64,000 bases of DNA from an uncultured Algibacter sp. (GTDB lineage Bacteria > Bacteroidota > Bacteroidia > Flavobacteriales > Flavobacteriaceae), in NCBI RefSeq assembly GCF_947487575.1, contig NZ_CANKXG010000001.1, positions 62,001 through 126,000 on the forward strand. Direction: 5' to 3'. The notes under the pieces are model-generated. The model had not been told where the DNA came from. It searched no databases and was given only the letters and a program-made list of their open reading frames with translations. How positions within the stretch are numbered: the stretch's first letter is position 1; every line of letters starts with the position of its first letter. Shown here piece by piece: positions 45,148-55,634 of this stretch. The position numbers and the translations under genes are program-made.

Positions 45148-47445
45148 TCAATTAACAAATATTTCATCTATAAATGTCCATGCTTTGTGTCCTGCACCTT
45201 GTTTCCCTTTAGGAATTAAACCAAAGCTTTCAACATTAATCTTAATTGTTTTTGCTTTTAAGGCTTTAAAGGCTATTGCTGCTTTAAACGTGTTTTTTGA
45301 AGTTGAATTGTTATTTTGAAAATAAATTGGAGCTGCTTCTGTTAAAGCATTTCCATTGGTATCAAAAAGTTGAAATTGTATACGTTTTGGCTTATATATC
45401 CACTGGCCTTTACCTTCGTAAAATCGTGTACTAATAGTATTTATTTCGGTTTCCTTATTTAATTTGATAATAATTTCTAAATCTTCACCTTCAAATCCAA
45501 GCCATTCCTTATCGCCATATCTTGAGTTACTGCCACTAATTCCATTAATTAATCCTTCAGCACCACTTCCCGCATAAGCTTTATGCGGTGTTTTGTCTAG
45601 TGTTATTTTAGCACCTAGAGCTTTATGAAAATTAATATACTGCTCGAATGGTTTACCTAATTGTGTTTTAGCATCAAAAACTACTGCCTTTATGGTTTTA
45701 CTTTTTTCAATTGGAATTTTAGTAGTGTAAACTTCAGAGTTTATATTTGGTATACTTTCATCTAAAGTAAATCTTATAATCTTATCTTTCATTAAGGTTT
45801 CTAGGTTATAATAGGCGTTGCCATTTTCAACAATCATATTACCTTCAATGTCATATAAATGATTTGCATAATTAATATTTAAGGCAGTTAAACGCTTATT
45901 AAATTGCTCTAAGCGTTTAGTAAAATCGTTATAATCTTTTTGTGTTGGCTCGCTCCAAACCACCTCGCTCATAGCTACCATTCTAGGAAACACCATGTAT
46001 TCTACTTTTGCTTCTGTAGGTATATACTCTGTCCATAGATTACCTTGCGCTCCCATAACATATTTGGCTTCTTCACTAGTTAATTCTTCGGGGATTGGAT
46101 TGTAGTGATACACTTTTTCTAAAGGTAAGTAGCCGCCAATAGCTAATGGTTCATCTTCGTTATCAGATTGATAATAATCAAAATAACAATTGGATGTTGG
46201 TGTTAAAACCACGTTGTGTCCAGATTTAGCCGCTTCTACAGCGCCACTTCTTCCTCTCCACGACATTACTGTGGCATTAGGAGCTAAACCGCCTTCTAAA
46301 ATCTCGTCCCAGCCAATAATTTGTCGCCCCTTAGTATTTAAATACTTTTCCATTCTGGAAATAAAATAGTTTTGTAATTCATGTACGTTTTTCAGCCCTT
46401 CATCAGCAATTCGTTTCTGACAATGTTCACAATTTTCCCATCTTACTTTTGGAGTTTCGTCTCCACCAATATGAATGTATTCGCTTGGAAATAACACTAA
46501 TACTTCATCTAGAATAACTTCTAGAAAATTAAAAGTTTCCTCTTTTGTACAATATATTTCATCAAATATACCCCACTTTGTTGGCACTTTTACATTGCTT
46601 CCGTTGCAACCTAATTCTGGATACGATGCAATTACGGCTTGACTGTGCCCTGGCATTTCTATCTCTGGAATTATGGTTACAAACCGTTGTTGCGCATATG
46701 ATACAATAGCTTTTATATCGTTTTTAGTATAGTAGCCACCGTATTTTTTCCCATCAAATTGATGTGGCTGATCATTGTAATGCCCAATTAAAGTTTCATC
46801 TCTAAAGGATGAAATTGTATTAAGCTTTGGGTATGCTTCAATTTCAATACGCCATCCTTGATCGTCTGTTAAATGCCAATGAAAGGTATTCATTTTAAGC
46901 ATTGCTATAGCATCTATGTACTTCTTTATAAAATCGACAGAATACATGTGCCTAGAAACATCAAGATGCATTCCTCGGTATTTAAAATTTGGACTATCTG
47001 TAATAGTTACACATGGTATTTTGATAGTTTTACTACTTGATGTTTTATTTTCAAACGATACAGGTAGTAATTGACGTAATGATTGAACTGCATAAAAAGC
47101 ACCTTGATCTGTAGATGCTTTTATTTGAATTTGCTCTTTAGAAATATGAAGCCTATAACCTTCTGAAGGTAATGATGTGTCTTCTAAAAACGCAATTGTA
47201 GTTCCAGATTTTAAATCAATACCACCGCCTACTTTTAAAAATTGTTTTAAAAAATTGGCACTTATTGTAAATTGAGTATCAAAGGACATACCCGTATTTT
47301 CATCTAAAGTAAAAACGGCATTATTTGTTTTAATAGACGATGGTTTGGGAATTATATTCGGAATTTCAGTAGGTATTTCTTTGCTTTTACAGCTAAAAAA
47401 TAAAAGTATTATACCAAAAAAAACTTTTAGAGTCCTGGAAACCAT
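45148..47445 (-). CDS. Beta-N-acetylhexosaminidase (GH20), lipoprotein
   Basis: This 765-residue glycoside hydrolase family 20 enzyme releases terminal N-acetylhexosamine from chitin or glycoprotein glycans through substrate-assisted catalysis. A lipoprotein signal (IILLFFSCKSKE) places it on a membrane. The GH20b domain (about 30-150) is followed by the barrel with YRGMHLDVSRHMY, FHWHLTDDQGWR, the catalytic Asp-Glu in HIGGDETPKVRW (about 325), and MSWRGRSGA. After about residue 525 come two further beta-rich segments, the last resembling a discoidin or chitobiase C-terminal domain (AWTFIDEIFVN). It is divergent from an FHS-type sugar transporter, so both may serve N-acetylglucosamine use. 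Confidence 0.93.
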   Translation of the reverse strand: MVSRTLKVFFGIILLFFSCKSKEIPTEIPNIIPKPSSIKTNNAVFTLDENTGMSFDTQFTISANFLKQFLKVGGGIDLKSGTTIAFLEDTSLPSEGYRLHISKEQIQIKASTDQGAFYAVQSLRQLLPVSFENKTSSSKTIKIPCVTITDSPNFKYRGMHLDVSRHMYSVDFIKKYIDAIAMLKMNTFHWHLTDDQGWRIEIEAYPKLNTISSFRDETLIGHYNDQPHQFDGKKYGGYYTKNDIKAIVSYAQQRFVTIIPEIEMPGHSQAVIASYPELGCNGSNVKVPTKWGIFDEIYCTKEETFNFLEVILDEVLVLFPSEYIHIGGDETPKVRWENCEHCQKRIADEGLKNVHELQNYFISRMEKYLNTKGRQIIGWDEILEGGLAPNATVMSWRGRSGAVEAAKSGHNVVLTPTSNCYFDYYQSDNEDEPLAIGGYLPLEKVYHYNPIPEELTSEEAKYVMGAQGNLWTEYIPTEAKVEYMVFPRMVAMSEVVWSEPTQKDYNDFTKRLEQFNKRLTALNINYANHLYDIEGNMIVENGNAYYNLETLMKDKIIRFTLDESIPNINSEVYTTKIPIEKSKTIKAVVFDAKTQLGKPFEQYINFHKALGAKITLDKTPHKAYAGSGAEGLINGISGSNSRYGDKEWLGFEGEDLEIIIKLNKETEINTISTRFYEGKGQWIYKPKRIQFQLFDTNGNALTEAAPIYFQNNNSTSKNTFKAAIAFKALKAKTIKINVESFGLIPKGKQGAGHKAWTFIDEIFVN

Positions 47446-47685
47446 ATGATAATCTTTTGTCTAAAAATACTAATCTTTTAGTCATGAATCACTTGTATTA
47501 TGTGATACTTCTAAAAAATATAAAATATGATACGTCCACCTCTCTAAATCATACTTCCGTCTAAAAAGAAACATTTCTTAAAAAAAAATAACGATATTGG
47601 AAAACGTATTTTTAAAATTCAGTTTAATTAGAATTTTTTTTTTTAAAGATTCTAATTATATAAATCGACACTAACAAACATAGAT

Positions 47686-49356
47686 ATGACAAGTAAAAAC
47701 AACAAATCTGCATTAGCAACTTTAGTAACTGTATTTTTCTTTTGGGGCTTTATCGCTGCATCAAACGGTGTTTTTATTCCGTTTTGTAAAACGTATTTTA
47801 ATATTGACCAGTTTCAGTCTCAACTTGTAGACTTTGCATTTTATGGAGCCTATTATATTGGTGCATTGTTACTATTTATCATGTCTAGTGCAGTAAAACG
47901 CGATATTTTAAATAATTGGGGTTACAAAAATGGTATTGTATATGGTTTATTATTATCTGCAATTGGTGCATTTATTATGTTTCCCGCTACTTCTGGAGCA
48001 GAACAGGGGCAAACCGCAGTGTTTTATTTTGTCCTTATAGTTTTGTTTATAGTTGGCTTAGGCTTCTCTTTACAACAAACTGCCGCAAACCCGTTTGCAA
48101 TTGCTCTTGGTGACCCAAAAACAGGATCTCATAGGCTTAATTTAGCTGGTGGCATCAACTCTTTTGGAACTACCATTGGACCTGTAGTAGTAAGCCTTGT
48201 TATTTTTGGATCGGCATCATGGTCTACCAGCGAATTGGCAACTATGATAAAAAACAATGAAATTACATTAATAACGGTACAATGGCTTTATGTAGGTGTG
48301 GGATTGTTATTTTTACTTGCTGCTGCTTTATTTTACTTTTCTAAAAAACTACCAGATCTTAAATCTGACACTGCTTTTGAACCAGCAAACAAAGCAAGAA
48401 ATTTATTGATTGTTTTAACGCTAGTTATCATTGGTTGCTTTGGATATATATTTAGCACATATTCTGGTAATGCTGTAGCTACTGAAAATTTAGAACAACA
48501 ACGTTTGCTAGTTCTTTTTGTTGCTCTTTTTGCAGTAGTAGCTGCTATTTTTATTGCAAACACAAGTGCATCTAAAAAACCTGAAGGTTGGGGTGCTATG
48601 AAGTATCCACAACTGGTTTTAGGCATGCTAGCTATATTCACTTATGTTGGCGCAGAAGTAACTATCGGGAGTAATTTAGGTGAATTATTAAAAAAGAGTG
48701 TTGGTGATTCTGGTTTAAATGGTATTGGGTTACCTATTTTGAATGACTCAGAATTAGGTAAATATATATCATTGTATTGGGGCGGTTTAATGATTGGTCG
48801 TTGGGTAGGCGCAATTGCTGTCTTCAACCCAAGTAAAGGACTAAAAAAAATACTTCTTATTGCAGTACCTTATGTTGCCCTTGGAATAATAATTTTAGTA
48901 AATTCTATAAAATATAGTTTCTCTAAAGATGAAATTTTATTCTTCTCGGTATGTATTGCAGTTCAAATTTTAGGATTTTTCTATGCTAAAGACAATCCAG
49001 TAACCACACTAAAAACATTTAGCTTACTTGGTGCTGTAGCTATGTTAATCGGCTTGTTCTCATCAGGAAATATAGCCTTGTTTGCATTTTTATCTGGTGG
49101 CTTATTCTGTTCTATTATGTGGCCTTGTATATTCACCTTAAGTATTGCTGGATTAGGAAAATACACTTCTCAAGGTTCTGCTTTTTTAGTAATGATGATT
49201 CTAGGTGGTGCAATTATTCCTCCTGTTCAAGGTAAAATAGCAGATGTTTTTAGCATCCAATCATCATACTGGATTGCTGTAGCTTGTTTTGCCTATTTGG
49301 TGTTTTATGCTTTTAGAACTAAAACTGTTTTGGACAAACAAAACGTAACGTATTAA
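47686..49356 (+). CDS. FHS-family (FucP-like) sugar:proton symporter
   Basis: This 556-residue major facilitator protein imports a sugar through the inner membrane. The N terminus is typical of the fucose-galactose-glucose symporters: [20 protein letters not shown] with [20 protein letters not shown] and [12 protein letters not shown]. It has about 14 helices and is longer than FucP, with extra segments between about 225 and 300. In Bacteroidota such proteins carry glucose, galactose, fucose or N-acetylglucosamine. The divergent GH20 hexosaminidase 240 bp away makes N-acetylglucosamine a reasonable, unproven substrate. Confidence 0.88.
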   Translation: MTSKNNKSALATLVTVFFFWGFIAASNGVFIPFCKTYFNIDQFQSQLVDFAFYGAYYIGALLLFIMSSAVKRDILNNWGYKNGIVYGLLLSAIGAFIMFPATSGAEQGQTAVFYFVLIVLFIVGLGFSLQQTAANPFAIALGDPKTGSHRLNLAGGINSFGTTIGPVVVSLVIFGSASWSTSELATMIKNNEITLITVQWLYVGVGLLFLLAAALFYFSKKLPDLKSDTAFEPANKARNLLIVLTLVIIGCFGYIFSTYSGNAVATENLEQQRLLVLFVALFAVVAAIFIANTSASKKPEGWGAMKYPQLVLGMLAIFTYVGAEVTIGSNLGELLKKSVGDSGLNGIGLPILNDSELGKYISLYWGGLMIGRWVGAIAVFNPSKGLKKILLIAVPYVALGIIILVNSIKYSFSKDEILFFSVCIAVQILGFFYAKDNPVTTLKTFSLLGAVAMLIGLFSSGNIALFAFLSGGLFCSIMWPCIFTLSIAGLGKYTSQGSAFLVMMILGGAIIPPVQGKIADVFSIQSSYWIAVACFAYLVFYAFRTKTVLDKQNVTY

Positions 49357-49392
49357 ATAATTACATCAACTAAATTTACGACTAACTTTTTG

Positions 49393-49400
49393 TAGCTTTG
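49393..49400 (+). promoter_or_regulatory. polA: Putative -7 box (TAGCTTTG) of polA
   Basis: An exact TAnnTTTG match ends 21 bp before the ATG at 49422. It supports that ATG as the true start, because an upstream TTG at 49398 lies inside the promoter element itself. Confidence 0.6.
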
Positions 49401-49421
49401 GTTTCTATCAAAACAAACAAA

Positions 49422-52289
49422 ATGTCTGATAATAAACGTGTCTTTTTAGTTGATGCCTTTGCATTAATTTTCCGCGGCTACTATGCCTTTATTAAAAACC
49501 CTAGAATCAACTCTAAAGGTCTAGATACCTCAGCAATAATGGGGTTTATGAATTCCCTTTTAGATGTTATAAAACGGGAACGTCCAGACCATTTGGCTGT
49601 TTGTTTTGATAAAGGCGGAAGTGCAGACCGTGTGGAAATGTACACCGAATACAAAGCCAATAGAGACGAAACCCCAGAGGCCATAAAAATTGCAGTACCT
49701 ATTATTCAAGACATTTTGAAGGCCATGCATATCCCCATTATGGTTAAAGCGGGTTATGAAGCCGATGATGTTATTGGAACTCTTGCAAAGCAAGCCGAAA
49801 AAGAGGGCTATCAAACCTTTATGGTAACACCAGATAAGGATTTTGCACAATTGGTTTCTGAAAATATTTTTATGTATCGACCTATGTTTGGCGGTGGTTA
49901 TGAAACTTGGGGGATTCCCGAGGTTCAAAAGAAATTTGAAGTAACAGACCCATTACAAGTCATTGACTTTTTAGGCATGATGGGCGATTCTAGCGATAAC
50001 ATTCCTGGATTACCTGGTGTTGGCGAAAAAACTGCAAAAAAGTTTTTAGCGGCTTACGGAAGTATGGAAGGTTTATTGGCTAATACAGACCAGCTGAAAG
50101 GTAAAATGAAAGAAAAGGTTGAAGCGAATATCGAATTAGGATTACTTTCAAAAAAACTAGCAACAATTATGTTAGATGTTCCTGTCACTTTTGATGCGAA
50201 AGATTTTGAATTAGACCAACCAGATATCCCTAAAGTAGTTGAGATTTTTCAAGAGTTAGAGTTTAGAAGATTGATTGATAATTTTACAAAAACATTTAGT
50301 GTTGAAGCCCAAGCAACAGCTAGTGAAACTGTACAATCATCCAACGCTAAAGCTACAGATGAAAAACCAAAAGCCACTCCTAAAGAACAAGCTTCGGCAG
50401 GTGCGGGTCAATTTTCTTTATTTGGAGCAGACCCTTCAAGTGGAACAGATACTGAAACAAGTTCAGCATCTTCGAGAAAAATAGCAGAAACAGTATCACA
50501 TTTCTACCAAAGTGTAGGGTCTGGGATGGCAACCAAATTATTTATTAAAAACTTGATGAGCCAAACGTCTGTATGTTTTGATACAGAAACTACAGGTTTA
50601 AATCCGTTAACTGCAGAATTGGTTGGTATTGCCCTTTCTTGGGAAGTTGGTAAAGGGTTTTATATACCTTTTCCAGATGATAAAAACAAAGCTCAAGAAC
50701 TGATTGAGCAATTACGTCCGTTTTTTGAAAGTGAAACCATTGAAAAAGTAGGTCAGAATTTAAAGTACGATATTAAAGTTTTAGCAAAATATAATGTTGA
50801 AGTTAAAGGCAAGTTGTTTGACACTATGTTAGCGCATTACTTAATAAATCCAGATATGCGTCATAATATGGATGTGTTGGCTGAAACGTATTTGAATTAT
50901 ACTCCAATTTCTATAACAGAATTAATAGGTAAAAAAGGAAAGAATCAATTATCAATGCGAGAGGTTCCTTTAGAAAAACAAACTGAATATGCAGTTGAAG
51001 ATGCAGATATCACCTTACAATTAAAAGAACATTTTAAAACTGAATTAGGCGAAGCCAATACACAAAAACTGTTTGATGATATAGAAATTCCATTGCTACG
51101 TGTTTTAGCTGCTATGGAATTAGAAGGCATTAATTTAGATAAAGACTTTTTAAATGGATTATCTGAAGAATTGAATACTGATATTTCAAACCTAGAAAAA
51201 AGTATCTATGAGGCTGCTGGTGAAGAATTTAATATTGCATCTCCTAAACAGTTGGGTATTATTTTATTTGAAAAACTAAAGTTGGTTGATAAGCCTAAAA
51301 AAACCAAAACAGGTCAATATTCTACAGCAGAAGACGTGTTGAGTTATTTAGCAAAAGACCACGAGATTATTCAAAATATATTAGACTACAGAGGGCTTGC
51401 CAAATTGAAAAGCACGTATGTGGATGCATTACCGTTGCAGGTTGAAGACGCTACAGGCAGAGTGCATACTGATTACATGCAAACCGTTGCTGCTACAGGA
51501 CGATTAAGTAGCAACAATCCCAACTTACAGAACATTCCTATTAGAACACAACGCGGGAGACAAGTGCGTAAAGCATTTGTACCTAGAAATGAAGATTATA
51601 TTTTATTGGCTGCCGATTACAGCCAGATTGAACTTCGTATAATTGCCGCTTTAAGTAAAGAAGAAACCATGATTGAAGCTTTTAAAAATGGAGAAGATAT
51701 TCATGCGTCTACCGCTTCAAAAGTATTTAATGTGACTATTAATGAAGTAACTCGGGAACAACGTAGTAATGCTAAAACAGTAAATTTTGGGATTATTTAT
51801 GGCGTTTCTGCTTTCGGGTTAAGTAATCAAACTGATTTATCTAGAAGTGAAGCCAAAGAATTGATTGATACCTATTATGAAACCTATCCAAAACTTCGTG
51901 CTTACATGAGTGAACAGGTAGATTTTGCTCGTGATAATGGCTATGTACAAACTGTTTTAGGTCGCCGCCGTTATTTAAAAGATATCAATTCTAGGAATGC
52001 TGTGGTTCGTGGTGCTGCAGAACGTAATGCTGTAAACGCACCAATACAAGGTAGTGCTGCCGATATTATTAAAATTGCTATGATTAATATTTATAATAAA
52101 CTTAAAGAAGGCGATTTTAAAACCAAAATGCTATTACAAGTGCATGATGAATTGGTATTTGATGTTTTTAAACCTGAATTAGAAACTATTAAAGAACTGG
52201 TAAAAACTGAAATGGAAAGTGCATTTAAACTAGAAGTGCCTTTGGATGTTGAGTTGGATACTGGTTTTAATTGGCTTGAAGCACACTAA
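49422..52289 (+). CDS. polA: DNA polymerase I
   Basis: DNA polymerase I fills gaps and removes RNA primers in replication and repair. The start at 49422 (MSDNKRVFLVDAFALIFRGY) is chosen over an in-frame TTG at 49398 because the latter lies within a -7 promoter box and the former matches the usual start of the family. The 955-residue protein has a 5' nuclease domain (1 to about 290), a 3'-5' exonuclease domain with an intact DxE (CFDTETTGL near 386) and YAVEDADITLQL, and the polymerase domain with DYSQIELRIIAAL, RSNAKTVNFGIIYG and VHDELVFDV. Proofreading is therefore probably active. The next gene starts 3 bp after its stop. Confidence 0.96.
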   Translation: MSDNKRVFLVDAFALIFRGYYAFIKNPRINSKGLDTSAIMGFMNSLLDVIKRERPDHLAVCFDKGGSADRVEMYTEYKANRDETPEAIKIAVPIIQDILKAMHIPIMVKAGYEADDVIGTLAKQAEKEGYQTFMVTPDKDFAQLVSENIFMYRPMFGGGYETWGIPEVQKKFEVTDPLQVIDFLGMMGDSSDNIPGLPGVGEKTAKKFLAAYGSMEGLLANTDQLKGKMKEKVEANIELGLLSKKLATIMLDVPVTFDAKDFELDQPDIPKVVEIFQELEFRRLIDNFTKTFSVEAQATASETVQSSNAKATDEKPKATPKEQASAGAGQFSLFGADPSSGTDTETSSASSRKIAETVSHFYQSVGSGMATKLFIKNLMSQTSVCFDTETTGLNPLTAELVGIALSWEVGKGFYIPFPDDKNKAQELIEQLRPFFESETIEKVGQNLKYDIKVLAKYNVEVKGKLFDTMLAHYLINPDMRHNMDVLAETYLNYTPISITELIGKKGKNQLSMREVPLEKQTEYAVEDADITLQLKEHFKTELGEANTQKLFDDIEIPLLRVLAAMELEGINLDKDFLNGLSEELNTDISNLEKSIYEAAGEEFNIASPKQLGIILFEKLKLVDKPKKTKTGQYSTAEDVLSYLAKDHEIIQNILDYRGLAKLKSTYVDALPLQVEDATGRVHTDYMQTVAATGRLSSNNPNLQNIPIRTQRGRQVRKAFVPRNEDYILLAADYSQIELRIIAALSKEETMIEAFKNGEDIHASTASKVFNVTINEVTREQRSNAKTVNFGIIYGVSAFGLSNQTDLSRSEAKELIDTYYETYPKLRAYMSEQVDFARDNGYVQTVLGRRRYLKDINSRNAVVRGAAERNAVNAPIQGSAADIIKIAMINIYNKLKEGDFKTKMLLQVHDELVFDVFKPELETIKELVKTEMESAFKLEVPLDVELDTGFNWLEAH

Positions 52290-52292
52290 AAT

Positions 52293-54560
52293 ATGATACT
52301 TAAGAAGACTTTAAATAGTTGGTTACATTTTAATATTGTTGAGTTAAAAAAACTCAATGGTTATGATAATGTCAATTACCTTGTAAAGAGTGATTCTGCC
52401 AAATATATTTTTAAAACCTATTCTTTTACCAAAGATATATTAGCTTTAGTGACTGCTGAAAACTACATTTTAAATCAACTTAACCACAATAACCAATTTC
52501 CAAAACCCATCGCTTTTACTGATGGTAATTTTATTAAAGTTGAAATTATTGATGGCAAGAAAACCATTTGCAGACTTTTAACGTTTTTAGATGGCGATTT
52601 TTTAGCTGAAACAGAACATACTGAAAAGCTCATGCAATCTTTTGGTTCTTTTTTAGGCCATTTAGATGTCCAGCTTTTAAAATTGAATAATCACGTTTTT
52701 AAAGGCAGACAGTGGGAATGGGATTTACAATACTTAGAGCATAACCGAAAATATATTGACTGTATTGAAAATCATCATAATCGGAATTTAGTTTTGTATT
52801 TCTTTCAACAGTATCAACAACATGTGCAACCCATTGCGCCTACTTTAAGGCGTTCTGTTATTCATAATGATGCTAATGAATGGAATGTATTAGTTAATAA
52901 TAATTCAGTATCTGGATTTATTGATTTTGGAGATTTAGCGCATTCTTTTTTAATAAATGAGTTAGCTATTGCTTTAACGTATGTAGCTTATGATAAGGAA
53001 AACCCTTTACAATGGATGTTACCTATTATTAAGGCTTATCATAAAGTATTACCTCTAAAAACGGAAGAGTTAGATATTCTTTATTATCTCATCGCTGGCC
53101 GATTATGTACTAGCGTTTGTAATTCTGCTAATGCTAAAAAAGAAGACCCAAATAATACATATGCTACAGTAAGTGAAAAAAATGCTTGGAATATGTTGCA
53201 CAAATGGATTTCTATAAATCCTATAAAAGCTAAAAACGCATTTTATAAAGCAGCGGCTTTTAATATAGAACCTGTAAAGACGGCAAATGATGTGTTACAA
53301 GAACGCAATCATCATTTTTGCAGTAATTTATCAGTTAGTTACGATTCGCCTATCTATATGAAAGGCTCTGCGTTTCAATATATGTACGATGCTCATGGAA
53401 ATACTTTTTTGGATGCCTATAATAATATTCCACATGTGGGACATTCTAACCCAAATGTAGTAGCTGCTGGCACTAAACAAATGGCGCAACTTAATACCAA
53501 CACACGTTATTTATATGATGAACTTCAAGACTATGCTGAAAAGCTTTTATCTAAATTCCCTAATGCTTTAAACAAAGTGTTTTTTGTGAATTCTGGAAGT
53601 GCTGCAAGCGACTTAGCAATACGTTTAACCCATGCGCACACCAATAAAAAACATGTAATGGTTATGGAACATGGTTACCATGGTAATACCCAACTATCTA
53701 TAGATATTAGCGATTATAAGTTTAGTAATAAAAAAGGGCAAGGTCAAAAAAATCATATTATAAAAACACCAATTCCGGACACTTACAGAGGTCAATATAC
53801 CAATAACAATGGTACAGCTGGACAACAATATGCCGAAGATGCTATTAGAGCTATAGAACAAAGCGAGAAGTCAATCGCTGCTTTTATTTCAGAACCTGTT
53901 GTGGGTTGTGGTGGGCAGGTGCCTTTAGCAAAAGACTATTTAAAACACATTTACCCAGCCATTAGAAAACAAGGTGGTGTTTGTATTAGCGACGAAGTAC
54001 AAACTGGTTTTGGGCGTTTGGGAGATGTTTTTTGGGGTTTCGAAGCTCAAGAAGTTGTACCTGATATCGTGATATTAGGAAAACCCATAGCAAACGGTCA
54101 TCCAATGGGGGCTGTAGTTTGTACAACAGAAATTGCCAATAGTTTTAGTAAAGGTGTGGAGTTTTTTAGTTCGTTTGGTGGTAATCCAGTATCGTGTGCC
54201 ATTGCTAATGCAGTATTACAAGAAATTGACGCTGGTAAATTACAACAAAACGCAAAAGATGTTGGCAAGTACTACCGCTCTCAATTCAGAGCTTTAAAGA
54301 AAAAATATAGCTGTATTGGAGATATAAGAGGCTCTGGTTTATTTATTGGTGTAGAAATTGTCAAAGAAAATACTATAGAACCAAATACAGAATTGGCGCA
54401 TCATATAAAAAATGAATTACGCAATCGTTTCATCTTAGTTAGTACAGATGGCCCTTATGATAGTGTGATAAAATCTAAACCGCCTTTATGCTTTACTAAA
54501 GAAAATGCTAAGACTGTTGTAAATGCTATTTCATGTGTTTTAGAAACTTATTATGCTTGA
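52293..54560 (+). CDS. Fusion of APH/choline-kinase-like kinase and class III aminotransferase-fold enzyme, candidate kinase/phospho-lyase
   Basis: This 755-residue protein joins two catalytic domains. Residues about 1-310 form an aminoglycoside phosphotransferase-like kinase: the catalytic loop is VIHNDANEWNVLV near 190 and the metal Asp is in GFIDFGDLAH near 209. Residues about 335-755 form a class III PLP enzyme with VNSGSAASDLAI, the PLP Asp in CISDEVQTGFGR and the lysine in ILGKPIANGHP near 596. In animals separate proteins of these kinds act in sequence: hydroxylysine kinase makes 5-phosphohydroxylysine, and AGXT2L-type phospho-lyases eliminate ammonia and phosphate from it or from phosphoethanolamine. 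The fusion suggests phosphorylation followed by elimination of an amino alcohol. The substrate is unknown. It follows polA by 3 bp. Confidence 0.87.
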   Translation: MILKKTLNSWLHFNIVELKKLNGYDNVNYLVKSDSAKYIFKTYSFTKDILALVTAENYILNQLNHNNQFPKPIAFTDGNFIKVEIIDGKKTICRLLTFLDGDFLAETEHTEKLMQSFGSFLGHLDVQLLKLNNHVFKGRQWEWDLQYLEHNRKYIDCIENHHNRNLVLYFFQQYQQHVQPIAPTLRRSVIHNDANEWNVLVNNNSVSGFIDFGDLAHSFLINELAIALTYVAYDKENPLQWMLPIIKAYHKVLPLKTEELDILYYLIAGRLCTSVCNSANAKKEDPNNTYATVSEKNAWNMLHKWISINPIKAKNAFYKAAAFNIEPVKTANDVLQERNHHFCSNLSVSYDSPIYMKGSAFQYMYDAHGNTFLDAYNNIPHVGHSNPNVVAAGTKQMAQLNTNTRYLYDELQDYAEKLLSKFPNALNKVFFVNSGSAASDLAIRLTHAHTNKKHVMVMEHGYHGNTQLSIDISDYKFSNKKGQGQKNHIIKTPIPDTYRGQYTNNNGTAGQQYAEDAIRAIEQSEKSIAAFISEPVVGCGGQVPLAKDYLKHIYPAIRKQGGVCISDEVQTGFGRLGDVFWGFEAQEVVPDIVILGKPIANGHPMGAVVCTTEIANSFSKGVEFFSSFGGNPVSCAIANAVLQEIDAGKLQQNAKDVGKYYRSQFRALKKKYSCIGDIRGSGLFIGVEIVKENTIEPNTELAHHIKNELRNRFILVSTDGPYDSVIKSKPPLCFTKENAKTVVNAISCVLETYYA

Positions 54561-54646
54561 TTAAAAACTCATTAATATCAAAAATGTTAAAATTGGTAAG
54601 GACATAAAATATATAGCGACAACTTATTAGTTAATAAGCTTTCACT

Positions 54647-55624
54647 ATGTTTTTTAAAAAAGTCCTACTTAGTATTTTTCTTTTTTGTTCGATAAATATT
54701 AGTGCGCAATGCTGTTCTGGTGGTGTCCCTTTATCAAACAATTTAGGCTTATCACAAGAAGATAAAGGCACGCTACAAATAGGTTTAAATTATGACTACA
54801 ATAATTTAAATACTCTAAAATCAGGGCTAAAAAAATTAAATGAAAAATTCAGATTGCGAACTACGCACTCTGTATTATTAAATACAAGCTATGCAATTAC
54901 TAATAACTTTTCAGCAGAAGGGTTATTAACATGGGTAAACCAACGTCGAATTATTACAAGTCAGTTTGATAATAGCAAAAATATAGAAGCCTCATCAGGA
55001 ATAGGAGATGCTATCCTTTTGTTAAAATATCGCTTTCGTGATATCTATTCTAAAAACAGTGACTTAACTTTAGGCTTTGGAACAAAAATGCCTTTAGGCT
55101 CTTCTACTGAATTAGACTCAAGAGGTATTCTATTGATAAACGATTTACAACCCGGAAGCAATGCTTGGGACTTTATTTATTGGTTATCAACTTCAAAACG
55201 CTTTAATTTTAGACCTTCATTGAATACATCGCTTCGATTCACTTACAGAAATACTGGAACTGACAATGAATACCTTGGAAACTCAACCTATAAATATGGT
55301 AATGAATTTCAAGGATTCTTAAGTTTTTCAGATCAATTTGTTTTTTTTAAAGCTCTTATAAACCCTAGTCTATCGTTTAAATACAGAAATGCGGTAAAAG
55401 ATCAAGTAGATGGAGAAGCATTAGAAAATACTGGAGGAGATTGGATATTTATAATTCCAAATTTTTCAATAGATATTACACCAAATATAGCTTTCTCTAC
55501 AAGAGCAGAATTACCGCTTTACAGTAATATTATTGGCACACAATTAACACCCACATACAGAATTACAACTGGATTTTTATTCAAAATTAAGCCAAAAACA
55601 AAAAAGCTTTTTATCCAAACTTAA
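54647..55624 (+). CDS. Probable outer-membrane beta-barrel protein, family not recognised
   Basis: This 325-residue exported protein has a signal peptide (KKVLLSIFLFCSINISAQ) directly followed by a Cys pair and Gly (CCSGGVPLSNN). The rest is a series of amphipathic beta-strands typical of transporter-like barrels (LQIGLNYDYN, HSVLLNTSYAITNNFSAEG, DAILLLKYRF, LGFGTKMPLG, ISFST-like strands at the end). I do not recognise the family with certainty. It is 10 bp upstream of a DUF3179 lipoprotein gene, so the two are likely to be an operon and perhaps a functional pair. The twin Cys may bind a metal or haem, but no motif proves this. Confidence 0.72.
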   Translation: MFFKKVLLSIFLFCSINISAQCCSGGVPLSNNLGLSQEDKGTLQIGLNYDYNNLNTLKSGLKKLNEKFRLRTTHSVLLNTSYAITNNFSAEGLLTWVNQRRIITSQFDNSKNIEASSGIGDAILLLKYRFRDIYSKNSDLTLGFGTKMPLGSSTELDSRGILLINDLQPGSNAWDFIYWLSTSKRFNFRPSLNTSLRFTYRNTGTDNEYLGNSTYKYGNEFQGFLSFSDQFVFFKALINPSLSFKYRNAVKDQVDGEALENTGGDWIFIIPNFSIDITPNIAFSTRAELPLYSNIIGTQLTPTYRITTGFLFKIKPKTKKLFIQT

Positions 55625-55634
55625 TTATAAAACT

